From [Clostridium] asparagiforme DSM 15981 (GTDB lineage: Bacteria; Bacillota; Clostridia; Lachnospirales; Lachnospiraceae), in the NCBI GenBank assembly GCA_025149125.1, contig CP102272.1:2790001-2854000 (forward strand): a DNA stretch of 64,000 nucleotides. Reading direction: 5' to 3'. Below the pieces are notes generated by a model, which was not told where the DNA came from, searched no databases, and saw only the letters and a program-made list of their open reading frames with translations. The translations under genes were made by a program, and so were the position numbers. Positions 8,798-17,149 of the stretch are shown here, in pieces (the stretch's first letter is position 1; each line of letters begins with the position of its first letter).

Positions 8798-9628
8798 ATG
8801 AAAATCAGTAAAATTATCAATAATAATGTGGTCAGCACCTTTGACGAGGACGGAAGGGAGGTCGTCGTCATGGGACGGGGAGTGGGTTTCAAGGCCAAAG
8901 AGGGAATGGCCGTGAACGAGGCCAAGGTGGAGAAAATTTTCCGCCTGGACAGCCAGACCTCGATGGATCAGTTTAAAGAGCTGGTCGTGAATCTTCCGAT
9001 CGAGCACGTACAGATTTCCGCCGAGATCATCAGCTATGCCAAGAGCGTTTTAAACCGCCCCATCAATCCCAACGTGTATATCACGCTGACAGACCATATC
9101 AATTTTGCACTGGAGCGTTTCAAGCAGAAGATGATGTTCTCCAACCCGCTGATCCACGAGGTGAAAAGCTTTTACCACGCGGAATACCTGATTGGAGAGT
9201 ACGCCATTGCCATGATCCGCAGGGACCTTGGAGTGATGCTTCCGGTGGATGAGGCGGCCAGTATCGCGCTTCATATCGTCAATGCGGAATATGATGCACC
9301 TATGCGGGACACCATAGATATTACCAATCTGATCCAGCAGGTGAGCGAGGTAGTGATCGAGTATTTCAACATTCAGATTGATGAAGACTCGCTGAGCTAC
9401 GAGCGGTTTATCACCCATCTGCGGTTTCTGGCCCAGAGAATTTTCACAGGGGAGCACATGGAGTCGGATAACCCGGAATTTCAGGAGATGATCGCGAAAA
9501 TGTACCCGGAGGAACATGTTTGCAGCCAAAAGGTACAGGTGCTGATTGATCAGAAGTACGGGCACAAAATGACAGAGGAAGAAGCGGCGTATCTGGCGCT
9601 GCACATCAAGAGGATCCGCACGCGTTAA
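8798..9628 (+). CDS. licT: BglG/LicT-family transcriptional antiterminator
   Basis: A 276-residue RNA-binding antiterminator. Residues 1-55 form the CAT domain (MKISKIINNNVVSTF, GRGVGFKAKEGM). Two PRD domains follow, with conserved histidines in TDHINFALER and SIALHIVN (PRD1) and in FITHLRFL and LALHIKRI (PRD2). The PTS phosphorylates PRDs to signal sugar supply. It should bind the RAT at 8628-8655 and allow transcription of itself and of the EIIA, HPr and EIICB genes below. The family normally starts with MKI at the CAT domain, hence ATG 8798. An in-frame TTG at 8768 has a better ribosome binding site (AGAGGGGGAG) and would add ten residues. Confidence 0.93.
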   Translation: MKISKIINNNVVSTFDEDGREVVVMGRGVGFKAKEGMAVNEAKVEKIFRLDSQTSMDQFKELVVNLPIEHVQISAEIISYAKSVLNRPINPNVYITLTDHINFALERFKQKMMFSNPLIHEVKSFYHAEYLIGEYAIAMIRRDLGVMLPVDEAASIALHIVNAEYDAPMRDTIDITNLIQQVSEVVIEYFNIQIDEDSLSYERFITHLRFLAQRIFTGEHMESDNPEFQEMIAKMYPEEHVCSQKVQVLIDQKYGHKMTEEEAAYLALHIKRIRTR

Positions 9629-9659
9629 AGCGGCGGAAGACTGGAAAGGGGATTTATAT

Positions 9660-10148
9660 ATGTTTAAAGGTTTAAAAGGGCTTTTCGGAGGAAAAGAAAA
9701 GGCAGTTGTAGGAGCGCCGGTGAGCGGCAGGGCGATCCCCATGAGTCAGGTCAATGATCCCACCTTCAGCCAGGAAATCCTGGGCAAGGGCGTGGCCATC
9801 ATTCCCGATAAAGGGCGCATCGTAGCCCCCATCGACGGCACGGTTACCATGGTGTTCGACACCAAGCACGCCATCAGCATGCAGGGCGAGAGCGGAGTGG
9901 AGCTGATCATCCACGTGGGGATTGACACCGTGGAGCTGAAGGGACAGTATTTCACCGCACTGGTGAACGCCGGCGCGCAGGTGTCCAAGGGAACCCCGCT
10001 GCTGGAGTTCGACATGGAGAAGATCAAGGCGGCCGGTTACGACGTGGTGACTCCGGTGATCGTTTGCAACACGCCCAATTTCCCCGACATGACCGTAAAG
10101 AGCGGCATGGATGTCCGGGAAGGCGACACCGTGATCGAGCTGAACTAG
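9660..10148 (+). CDS. PTS sugar EIIA component, glucose family (Crr-like)
   Basis: A 162-residue glucose-type EIIA that passes phosphate from HPr to an EIIB domain. The beta-sandwich motifs VAPIDGTVTMVFDTKHA (His70) and ELIIHVGIDTVEL (His85, the phosphorylated residue) are both present. The first 12 or so residues are a short basic amphipathic lead. GAAAGGGGA precedes the ATG. It stands alone rather than fused to EIIC-EIIB, and the matching EIICB is two genes downstream, so the set can make a complete permease. Confidence 0.93.
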   Translation: MFKGLKGLFGGKEKAVVGAPVSGRAIPMSQVNDPTFSQEILGKGVAIIPDKGRIVAPIDGTVTMVFDTKHAISMQGESGVELIIHVGIDTVELKGQYFTALVNAGAQVSKGTPLLEFDMEKIKAAGYDVVTPVIVCNTPNFPDMTVKSGMDVREGDTVIELN

Positions 10149-10176
10149 GTTATATAGGCGGAAAAGGAGGACGGAT

Positions 10177-10437
10177 ATGCTGGAAGAACGTTTTGTGTTG
10201 AAGGACTCCATGGGGCTTCACGCCCGGCCCGCGGCCCAGCTGATGATGGCGCTGAAGGATATTCAGAGCGCGGTGACCATCAGCGGCAACGGGGAACAGG
10301 TGGACGGTAAGGATGTGATTCAGATTCTGTCCCTGGGATGTGTGCAGGGGGATCAGATCACCTTTACGGCGGAGGGGCCGGACGAAGAGAAGGCCATGGA
10401 AGCGATCCGTCGGGTTATGAAGGAACTGGACTGCTGA
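10177..10437 (+). CDS. HPr-family protein with Asp at position 46
   Basis: An 86-residue HPr paralogue. GLHARPAA keeps His15 and Arg17, so phosphotransfer from Enzyme I is expected. At position 46, where HPr kinase phosphorylates serine, the sequence reads GKDVIQIL: Asp46 replaces Ser46. The substitution cannot be phosphorylated and may mimic P-Ser-HPr. It lies between EIIA and EIICB in the LicT operon, so it is a dedicated, operon-specific carrier. AAGGAGG precedes the ATG. Confidence 0.93.
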   Translation: MLEERFVLKDSMGLHARPAAQLMMALKDIQSAVTISGNGEQVDGKDVIQILSLGCVQGDQITFTAEGPDEEKAMEAIRRVMKELDC

Positions 10438-10513
10438 CGGTCCGAAATTGATTTAAACCTGTAAAGGTTTAGATAGATGTGTGAATCTTATTAAAGAAAG
10501 GGGATTTATTATT

Positions 10514-11989
10514 ATGATGAAATGGTTACAGAAGCTTGGCAAATCCTTGATGCTGCCCGTTGCTGTTTTACCGGTTGCAGGTATTTTGTCCGGTATCGGC
10601 TACTTCCTTTGCCCGGCGGTTATGCAGGGCGGAGATATCACGGGTGCGATTCCCATGATCGGTTACTTCCTCACCCAGGCGGCTTTGGCGCTGATCGACG
10701 GCGCAATTATCGCCCTCCTGTTCGCAGTGGGCGTTGCGGTCGGTATGTCGGATGACCATGACGGAACCGCAGGTCTGGCAGGCCTGGTTTCCTGGCTGAT
10801 GATTACCCATCTGCTCTCTCCGGGAGTGGTTCAGACTCTGGCGGGTATTGCGCCTGACACCATTCAGGGCATGGCGTTCGCCAAGATCCAGAATGCGCTG
10901 ATCGGTATTATCGCCGGTATCATTGGTTCTACCTGCTACAACAAATTTAAGAATACCAGACTGCCGGATTGGCTGGCTTTCTTCTCCGGCAAGCGCTGTG
11001 TTGCTATTGTTACGGCAATGTTCTCTATTATCGCAGCGGCGATTCTGCTGTTCGTATGGCCCATCGTGTTCGGTGGACTTACGGCACTGGGGCAGTCCAT
11101 CGCAAAGATGGGCGCGGTAGGCGCAGGTCTCTATGCGTTCTTAAACCGTTTGCTGATTCCGTTCGGCCTGCACCACGCGCTGAACAACGTATTCTGGTTT
11201 GATACCATCGGATTAGGCGACTTGAGCAACTTCTGGGCCGGCAAAACCAGCGCAGACGTTACCTGGAGCCTTGGAATGTACATGTCCGGATTCTTCCCCT
11301 GCATGATGTTCGGCGTTCCCGGAGCGGCTCTGGCTATGATCCACTGCGCAAAGAGCAACAAGAAGAAAATTGCCATTGGTATCCTTGCATCCGCAGCGCT
11401 GTGCGCATTTGTCTGCGGCGTTACCGAGCCCTTTGAATTTGCATTCATGTTCATGGCTCCCGCACTTTACTTAGTATACGCAATCCTGTATGGAATCTTT
11501 ACCTTTGTGACCGTACTGCTTGGCTTCCGCGCCGGTTTCTCCTTCTCGGCAGGCGCAACGGATCTGCTGTTCTCAGCAGTGCTTCCGGCTGCTGCCAAGA
11601 CCTGGCTGATTATCCCGCTTGGCATCGCTGCCTTTGCGGTATTCTACCTGGTATTCCGGTTCATGATCACCACCTTTAACTTAAAGACTCCCGGCCGTGA
11701 GGATGACGACGAGGCGGATGATTCCGCTGCCAAGCTTGCCAACAACGACTACACCCAGGTTGCAACCATTATCCTGGAAGGTCTTGGCGGCAAAGAGAAC
11801 GTTAAGAGCATTGACAACTGCATCACCAGACTGAGACTGGAGATCAACGACTACACCAAGGTGGACGAGAAGAAGATCAAATCCGCAGGTGTCGCCGGAG
11901 TGATCCGTCCCAGCCAGAAGAGCGTGCAGGTAATCGTCGGCACACAGGTTCAGTTTGTGGCGGATGAGTTTAAGAAATTGTGTAAATAA
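10514..11989 (+). CDS. nagE: PTS EIICB permease, N-acetylglucosamine/glucose type
   Basis: A 491-residue membrane permease. EIIC spans about residues 1-395, with ten or so hydrophobic segments and the sugar-site motif VTEPFEFAF. A charged linker (GREDDDEADD) leads to an EIIB domain (about 410-491) whose phosphorylated cysteine is Cys436 in DNCITRLRL. No EIIA is fused; the separate EIIA at 9660 should supply it. Subfamily resemblance is closest to NagE, so GlcNAc is the likeliest substrate, with glucose possible. ATG 10514 is chosen because AGAAAGGGGA precedes it; an upstream GTG (10481) lacks a ribosome site. A small inverted repeat (10454-10471) lies in the gap before it. No nagA or nagB is nearby. 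Confidence 0.9.
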   Translation: MMKWLQKLGKSLMLPVAVLPVAGILSGIGYFLCPAVMQGGDITGAIPMIGYFLTQAALALIDGAIIALLFAVGVAVGMSDDHDGTAGLAGLVSWLMITHLLSPGVVQTLAGIAPDTIQGMAFAKIQNALIGIIAGIIGSTCYNKFKNTRLPDWLAFFSGKRCVAIVTAMFSIIAAAILLFVWPIVFGGLTALGQSIAKMGAVGAGLYAFLNRLLIPFGLHHALNNVFWFDTIGLGDLSNFWAGKTSADVTWSLGMYMSGFFPCMMFGVPGAALAMIHCAKSNKKKIAIGILASAALCAFVCGVTEPFEFAFMFMAPALYLVYAILYGIFTFVTVLLGFRAGFSFSAGATDLLFSAVLPAAAKTWLIIPLGIAAFAVFYLVFRFMITTFNLKTPGREDDDEADDSAAKLANNDYTQVATIILEGLGGKENVKSIDNCITRLRLEINDYTKVDEKKIKSAGVAGVIRPSQKSVQVIVGTQVQFVADEFKKLCK

Positions 11990-12004
11990 ACAGCAGTGAG
12001 AGCG

Positions 12005-12038
12005 AGAAGCAGGGGCCCAAAGCCTCTGCTTCTTTTTT
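12005..12038 (+). terminator. Intrinsic terminator of the LicT-PTS operon
   Basis: AGAAGCAG (12005-12012) pairs with CTGCTTCT (12026-12033), extended by GC pairs inside, and is followed by a T-run. Confidence 0.88.
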
Positions 12039-12064
12039 ACGTAGCCCCCCCAGTTATTTCCAGA

Positions 12065-12093
12065 TTGACAGTTTGCATCTACTGTGGTACAAT
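12065..12093 (+). promoter_or_regulatory. Promoter of the sdpR-sdpI-like pair
   Basis: A perfect -35 TTGACA (12065-12070) with a 17-bp spacer to TACAAT (12088-12093). It is followed immediately by a palindromic operator, so it should be a strong promoter that is normally repressed. Confidence 0.85.
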
Positions 12094-12096
12094 ACG

Positions 12097-12122
12097 TTTA
12101 GATATTTAGAGAAATATCTAAA
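12097..12122 (+). promoter_or_regulatory. Operator palindrome for the ArsR-type repressor
   Basis: Two perfect 11-bp arms (TTTAGATATTT at 12097-12107 and its complement at 12112-12122) are separated by 4 bases. The site covers the expected +1 of the promoter at 12065-12093. AT-rich dyads of this kind are typical of ArsR/SdpR autorepressor targets. Confidence 0.8.
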
Positions 12123-12156
12123 TGATAACCGTCAAACGGGAGAAAGGAGGCACTCC

Positions 12157-12435
12157 ATGTCCTTTGCCGATACCTTTAAAGCGCTGTCCGATCCAACCCG
12201 CCGGGAGATTTTGAACCTGTTGAAGCAGGAAAAGCTTACAGCCGGGGAGATTGTGGCTCATTTTGACACTACGGGAGCCACCATTTCCCATCATCTGTCC
12301 ATCCTCAGGCATGCCGGATTGATAGACGACAGCAAATCCGGCAAATATATCTATTATGAGCTGAACCTCTCCGTGTTTGAGGAGGTGCTGGCCTGGATTC
12401 AGGATTTAATGGAGGAAAAACATGAAGAAGATTAG
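12157..12435 (+). CDS. sdpR: ArsR-family repressor, SdpR-like
   Basis: A 92-residue winged-helix regulator. It starts MSFADTFKALSDPTRREIL, has the recognition helix segment TGATISHHLSILRHAGL and ends with the wing (SGKYIYYELN) and a final helix. No metal-binding CxC motif is present, which favours the SdpR rather than the metal-sensing ArsR/SmtB type. AGAAAGGAGG precedes the ATG. It overlaps the next gene by 14 bases. In Bacillus, SdpI sequesters SdpR at the membrane when toxin is bound, relieving repression. Confidence 0.88.
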   Translation: MSFADTFKALSDPTRREILNLLKQEKLTAGEIVAHFDTTGATISHHLSILRHAGLIDDSKSGKYIYYELNLSVFEEVLAWIQDLMEEKHEED

Positions 12436-13105
12436 CAGTTCGATCAAAAATATGACATTTTCCGACTGGGTTTACTGGGGAATGGCCCTGGTCCCCTTCG
12501 CCATCTCACTGGCCTTCTACAGCAGGCTGCCGGAGCGGGTGCCCACCCACTGGAACGGCGCGGGGGAGGTTAACGGCTACTCCAGCCGGCTGATGGCCTG
12601 CTTCGGGATACCGGGTTTTATGCTGCTCATGGCGGTGGTGATCAATTTCGCCTATATGGCGGACCCTAAGCGGGCCAATATCGCCCGCTCCCGGGAGCTG
12701 AAGCAGATCACCCGCTGGTTCATCGTGATTCTGGCGGTGCTGGTCCAGTGCATCACCATGCTGTCCGGCGTGGGGGTGGAGCTGAATGTGGGGCTGCTCA
12801 CCAGCGTGCCGATCTCGATTCTGTTCATTGTCATCGGCAATTACATGCCCAAATGCAAACAGAATTATACCCTGGGAATCAAGCTGCCCTGGACCCTGGC
12901 CGACGAGGACAACTGGAACAGGACCCACCGGCTGGCCGGGTACGTGTGGACCCTGGGCGGTCTGGCCATGCTGGCTTTCGGCCTTATGGGGCGTTCCGGC
13001 CCGTATTTTGCAATCGTTGTGGCAATTATCCTGATTCCCACGGTTTACTCCTATGTCTTGTGGAAACGCTCGGACGGCGGGAAAAATCATGGAAAAAATC
13101 GTTAA
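12422..13105 (+). CDS. sdpI: SdpI-family membrane protein (immunity/signal protein)
   Basis: A 227-residue protein with about six hydrophobic segments. The N-terminal part has the DUF1648 hallmark LPERVPTHWNGAGEVNGY. The later part has the SdpI signature NYMPKCKQNYTLGIKLPWTLADEDNWNRTHRLAG. In B. subtilis SdpI gives immunity to the SdpC cannibalism toxin and captures its repressor. No SdpC-like toxin gene lies near, so this pair may defend against foreign toxins or serve another signal. The start overlaps the end of sdpR. Confidence 0.9.
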   Translation: MKKISSSIKNMTFSDWVYWGMALVPFAISLAFYSRLPERVPTHWNGAGEVNGYSSRLMACFGIPGFMLLMAVVINFAYMADPKRANIARSRELKQITRWFIVILAVLVQCITMLSGVGVELNVGLLTSVPISILFIVIGNYMPKCKQNYTLGIKLPWTLADEDNWNRTHRLAGYVWTLGGLAMLAFGLMGRSGPYFAIVVAIILIPTVYSYVLWKRSDGGKNHGKNR

Positions 13106-13114
13106 GAATACGCA

Positions 13115-13143
13115 TTGACACCCCGCTGCAAATATGTTAAATT
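13115..13143 (+). promoter_or_regulatory. Promoter of the leuS T-box transcript
   Basis: TTGACA (13115-13120), a 17-bp spacer and TAAATT (13138-13143), about 20 bases before the first T-box helix. Confidence 0.65.
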
Positions 13144-13154
13144 TATAGTCAGCA

Positions 13155-13410
13155 TAAATACTGAGACGGGGAGTAGTAGAGGAATTCCGAACTTCAGAGA
13201 GCTGGCGGAGGGTGCGAGCCGGCGGGAAGGATTCTTTGAACTGGCCCCTGAGTAGCTTTCCCAAGGGCGATCCAGCCTGTGTAAGAAATGCCGGCCCCTG
13301 ACCGTTATACAAGGAATCGAGCGCATGCGCCAAATGGCGCGTGAATCAGAGTGGTACCGCGCGGGAGCTTATGTCCTGCGTCTCTAGCAATAGGGGCGCA
13401 GGGCTTTTTT
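13155..13410 (+). promoter_or_regulatory. T-box riboswitch leader (leucine), controlling leuS
   Basis: The leader starts near ACGGGGAGTAGTA, the usual Stem I base. It carries the conserved T-box AGAGTGGTACCGCG (about 13348-13361) and ends in a terminator whose arms flank 13374-13404 before a T-run (13405-13410). In the Stem I 3' side, CTT at 13234-13236 precedes TGAAC and is the likely Leu specifier codon. Uncharged tRNA-Leu would stabilise the antiterminator and permit leuS transcription. Confidence 0.92.
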
Positions 13411-13491
13411 CGTACAACGGCCTGCCGGCCGGAAGGAACCGTCCGCCCTCTCACGAAACGTACCGAGCAAGAACAATGGAGGAAGCAAGCT

Positions 13492-15906
13492 ATGGCTACA
13501 CAGTACAACCACAGCGCCATCGAGAAGAAATGGCGCGAAAACTGGGAAGCGAAGCCCATCAACGTAAATGACGGCAAGAAGGAGAAATACTACTGCCTGG
13601 ATATGTTCCCCTATCCCTCCGGCAGCGGCCTGCATGTGGGCCACTGGAGAGGTTACGTGATCTCCGACGTCTGGAGCAGATACCAGCTCTTAAAGGGCAA
13701 ATACGTGATCCATCCCATGGGATGGGACGCCTTCGGTCTGCCGGCTGAGAACTATGCCATCAAGATGGGCGTGCACCCGGCCAAATCCACGGAGGAGAAC
13801 ATCAAAAACATCAAGCGCCAGATCAAGCAGATCGCGGCGATCTACGACTGGGATATGGAGGTGAACACCACGGACCCCGGGTTCTACAAGTGGACCCAGT
13901 GGATTTTCGTGCAGATGTTCAAGAAGGGCCTGGCCTACGAGAAGGAGTTCCCCATCAACTGGTGTCCGTCCTGTAAGACCGGACTGGCCAACGAGGAAGT
14001 GGTGAACGGCTGCTGCGAGCGCTGCGGCACCACGGTGACTAAAAAGAACCTGCGCCAGTGGATGTTAAAGATCACCGCCTATGCGGAACGCCTGTTAAAC
14101 GATCTGGACAAGCTGGACTGGCCGGAGAAGGTCAAGAAGATGCAGACCGACTGGATCGGCAAATCCTACGGCGCCGAGGTGGATTTCACCATCGACGGCA
14201 GGGATGAGAAGATCACCGTCTACACCACCCGCCCCGATACCCTCTACGGCGCCACCTTCATGGTTCTGGCCCCGGAGCACGCTCTGGCGAAGAGCCTGGC
14301 CACCGACGAGACCCGCGAGGCCGTGGAGCAGTATATCTTTGACGCTTCCATGCGCTCCAACGTAGACCGCATGCAGGCCAAGGACAAGACCGGCGTGTTC
14401 ACCGGCAGCTACGCCGTGAACCCCTTAAACGGGGCCAAGACGCCCATCTGGCTGTCCGATTACGTGCTGGCGGACTACGGCACCGGCGCGATCATGTGCG
14501 TGCCCGCCCACGACGACCGCGACTTTGAATTTGCCAAGAAGTTCGGACTGCCCATCGTGCAGGTCATCTCCAAGGACGGCAAGGAGATCGAGAACATGAC
14601 CGAGGCTTATACCGAGGCCAGCGGCGTGATGATCAATTCCGGCGACTGGAACGGCATGGAGTCCGCGGTATTGAAACAGGAAGCCCCCCACATGATCGAG
14701 GAGAAGGGCTTTGGACACAAGACGGTGAACTACAAGCTGCGCGACTGGGTATTCTCCCGCCAGCGCTACTGGGGCGAGCCGATCCCGATCATCCACTGCC
14801 CCAAGTGCGGCTGCGTGCCGGTTCCCGAGGACCAGCTGCCCCTGCGCCTGCCGGAGGTGGAGAGCTACCAGCCCACCGGCACCGGCGAGTCCCCGCTGGC
14901 TGCCATCGACGAGTGGGTGAACACCACCTGCCCGGTCTGCGGCGCTCCTGCCAAGCGGGAGACCAACACCATGCCCCAGTGGGCCGGTTCCTCCTGGTAT
15001 TTCCTGCGCTACGTGGACAGCCACAACGACGAGGAGCTGGTATCCAGGGAGAAGGCGGACAAGTACCTGCCCGTGGACATGTATATCGGAGGCGTGGAGC
15101 ACGCGGTACTGCACCTTCTGTACTCACGGTTCTACACCAAGTTCCTCTGCGACATCGGAGCCATCGACTTTGACGAGCCCTTTAAGAAGCTGTTCAACCA
15201 GGGGATGATTACCGGAAAGAACGGCATCAAGATGAGCAAGTCCAAGGGCAACGTGGTGTCCCCGGACGACCTGGTGCGGGACTACGGCTGCGACTCCCTG
15301 CGTCTCTACGAGCTGTTTGTGGGACCGCCGGAGCTGGATGCGGAGTGGGACGACCGTGGCATCGAGGGCGTTTCCCGCTTCTTAAACCGCTTCTGGAACC
15401 TGGTGATGGACAACAAGGATAAGAATGTGGAGCCTACCCGGGAAATGCTCAGGGAGCGCCACAAGCTGGTCTACGACATCGAGCAGCGTTTCAACCAGTT
15501 CAGCCTGAACACCGTGATCTCCGGCTTCATGGAGCACAACAACAAGCTGATCGAGATCGCCAAGAAAGAGGGCGGAATCGACAAGGAAACCTTAAAGACC
15601 TTCGTGATCCTGCTGGCACCCTTCGCCCCTCACATCGGCGAGGAGCTGTGGCAGCAGCTGGGCGGCACGGACACTGTGTTCCACGCCCAGTGGCCGGAGT
15701 TCGACGAGGAGGCCATGAAGGAGGACGAGGTGGAGGTTGCCGTCCAGGTGAACGGCAAGACTAAAACAGTGATCAGCGTGGCCGCCGATATCGCGAAGGA
15801 GGACGCCATCGCCGCGGGTAAGGCGGCTGTGGCCGACAAGCTGACCGGGAACATTGTGAAGGAAATTTATGTTCCGGGGCGGATTATCAATATTGTTTGC
15901 AAATAA
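13492..15906 (+). CDS. leuS: Leucyl-tRNA synthetase
   Basis: An 804-residue class I synthetase that charges tRNA-Leu. The HIGH-type motif is in SGLHVGHWRGY, KMSKS is intact (GIKMSKSKGN), and the editing domain has the T-rich YTTRPDTLYGATF and the GTGAIMCVPAHDDRD segments. Two zinc-knuckle-like pairs (CPSCKTG..CCERCG and CPKCGC..CPVCGAP) are visible. The anticodon-binding domain closes the protein. The ATG is chosen by GGAGG at 13478-13482; the frame is open upstream into the T-box leader, but that is untranslated. Length is normal for the bacterial enzyme. Confidence 0.97.
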   Translation: MATQYNHSAIEKKWRENWEAKPINVNDGKKEKYYCLDMFPYPSGSGLHVGHWRGYVISDVWSRYQLLKGKYVIHPMGWDAFGLPAENYAIKMGVHPAKSTEENIKNIKRQIKQIAAIYDWDMEVNTTDPGFYKWTQWIFVQMFKKGLAYEKEFPINWCPSCKTGLANEEVVNGCCERCGTTVTKKNLRQWMLKITAYAERLLNDLDKLDWPEKVKKMQTDWIGKSYGAEVDFTIDGRDEKITVYTTRPDTLYGATFMVLAPEHALAKSLATDETREAVEQYIFDASMRSNVDRMQAKDKTGVFTGSYAVNPLNGAKTPIWLSDYVLADYGTGAIMCVPAHDDRDFEFAKKFGLPIVQVISKDGKEIENMTEAYTEASGVMINSGDWNGMESAVLKQEAPHMIEEKGFGHKTVNYKLRDWVFSRQRYWGEPIPIIHCPKCGCVPVPEDQLPLRLPEVESYQPTGTGESPLAAIDEWVNTTCPVCGAPAKRETNTMPQWAGSSWYFLRYVDSHNDEELVSREKADKYLPVDMYIGGVEHAVLHLLYSRFYTKFLCDIGAIDFDEPFKKLFNQGMITGKNGIKMSKSKGNVVSPDDLVRDYGCDSLRLYELFVGPPELDAEWDDRGIEGVSRFLNRFWNLVMDNKDKNVEPTREMLRERHKLVYDIEQRFNQFSLNTVISGFMEHNNKLIEIAKKEGGIDKETLKTFVILLAPFAPHIGEELWQQLGGTDTVFHAQWPEFDEEAMKEDEVEVAVQVNGKTKTVISVAADIAKEDAIAAGKAAVADKLTGNIVKEIYVPGRIINIVCK

Positions 15907-15920
15907 TGGGAAATCATTGA

Positions 15921-15954
15921 CCGCGGGCTGCGCCCGAGGCCCATTGTATTCAAC
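15921..15954 (-). repeat. Dispersed GC-rich hairpin repeat, copy A
   Basis: Read on the minus strand it starts GTTGAATACAATGGGCC and continues into GGGCGCAGCCCGCGG. It matches the family seen at 26990, 29892, 33776, 41656 and 48394. It lies between leuS and its terminator. Confidence 0.7.
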
Positions 15955-16002
15955 AAGAGCCGCTGCACGGCCGGAGGAATCCGGACCGCGCAGCGGCTCT
16001 TT
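15955..16002. terminator. Bidirectional terminator between leuS and the AraC gene
   Basis: A strong stem pairs AAGAGCCGCTGC (15955-15966) with GCAGCGGCTCTT (15990-16001). A-rich and T-rich ends let it work on both strands for the convergent genes. Confidence 0.85.
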
Positions 16003-16017
16003 GTGGGTGAACGGCCG

Positions 16018-16926
16018 TCAGTCCTGCGCACCCTGCTTCCGGAACCGCCTGCGGTACTCCGTGGGCGGGATCCCCATCAGCTGGGTAAAGACCCTGGAGT
16101 AATAGTTGGGATCGCAGAAGCCCACGCTCAGGGCAATGTCCGCAATGGAGGTCTGGGAACCCACCAGGAAGTCCTTGGAAGCTTCCACCCGCACCTTGTT
16201 GATGTAGGAATTGATGTTGACGTGAAACCGTTTCCGGAAAATGTGGCTGATGTGGGACTCGCTGCAATGGCAGAAGCCTGCCAGCTCCGAGACGCGGATC
16301 TGCTCGGTAAAATTCTGCCGGATGTATTCCGAGGCGTGGGACAGGATCGTGTCCTCGTTGGAGCTTCGCCGGCGCATGGAGGCGTCGTGGGTGTCTTTGA
16401 TGGTGTCGTAGGTCATGGAGAGATACTCCGCGATCAGCTCCATGGTGGGGATGAGCACCTCCGGGGAGATCGTGGGCGGCGTGAAGCTCTTGCGGTAGAG
16501 CCGGACAGCCTCCTCCTCCAGGAGCAGTCCGGACTGCGCGCACACGTGGTGAATCCGGTTGAGCGCCAGGGCGTCGTATCCGCCGAAAAATCCGATATTG
16601 ATGGTTCCGATAATAAAGTCGCCGTTGATGATGGGGGTCACATACTCGCAGAGCCCGGCATGGCACATGCCGAAAAATGTGCAGCGATCCTTTCGGAACC
16701 GGTTGTTCATCTTCCGGATCATAGTCAGGCATTTGTGATAGATATGGCGGTCGGACTTGATGTACATGCAAAACGCGTTGGCGTGGGTGAGAAAGGGCTG
16801 GAGCGCTTCGTCCAGCTCCCGGTTCACCGGGATAAACCCCGAGTAGTCCTTGATGCAGATGGAAATATTGTATTCTTTTTCCGCAAATGCGAGGTAGTTC
16901 GCGATCTTCTGATAATGATAATTCAT
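16018..16926 (-). CDS. AraC-family regulator with a PocR-type sensory domain
   Basis: A 302-residue regulator. The N-terminal two thirds resemble a PocR ligand-binding domain (CTFFGMCHAGLCEYVTPI, GDFIIGTINIGFFGG). The C-terminal 100 residues are a double HTH of the AraC type (IRVSELAGFCHCSESHISHIF, then TSIADIALSVGFCDPNYYSRVF). The ATG is chosen because GGAAGGGGA lies just upstream. The gene is divergent from the FAD oxidoreductase/ABC operon, with 223 bases between them, so it probably controls that operon in response to its substrate or a product. Confidence 0.9.
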   Translation of the reverse strand: MNYHYQKIANYLAFAEKEYNISICIKDYSGFIPVNRELDEALQPFLTHANAFCMYIKSDRHIYHKCLTMIRKMNNRFRKDRCTFFGMCHAGLCEYVTPIINGDFIIGTINIGFFGGYDALALNRIHHVCAQSGLLLEEEAVRLYRKSFTPPTISPEVLIPTMELIAEYLSMTYDTIKDTHDASMRRRSSNEDTILSHASEYIRQNFTEQIRVSELAGFCHCSESHISHIFRKRFHVNINSYINKVRVEASKDFLVGSQTSIADIALSVGFCDPNYYSRVFTQLMGIPPTEYRRRFRKQGAQD

Positions 16927-17149
16927 GGAAATCCCCTTCCGGTCCGGCACAAATGTGGATTAGATTGCAGAATAATCCAGAAATAGAGCAGGATATTTAA
17001 TGCACGACGGATTTATAAGTGTTACTATATAGAAAAGATAGCAAAAAACACAAAAAAGTGCAAGCGCAAATCAGAAATACTATAAATAATTCCGATATCC
17101 AGAATTGTTTAAAAGTATTATTCTGTACAAAACACAGGGGGATTTTGCG

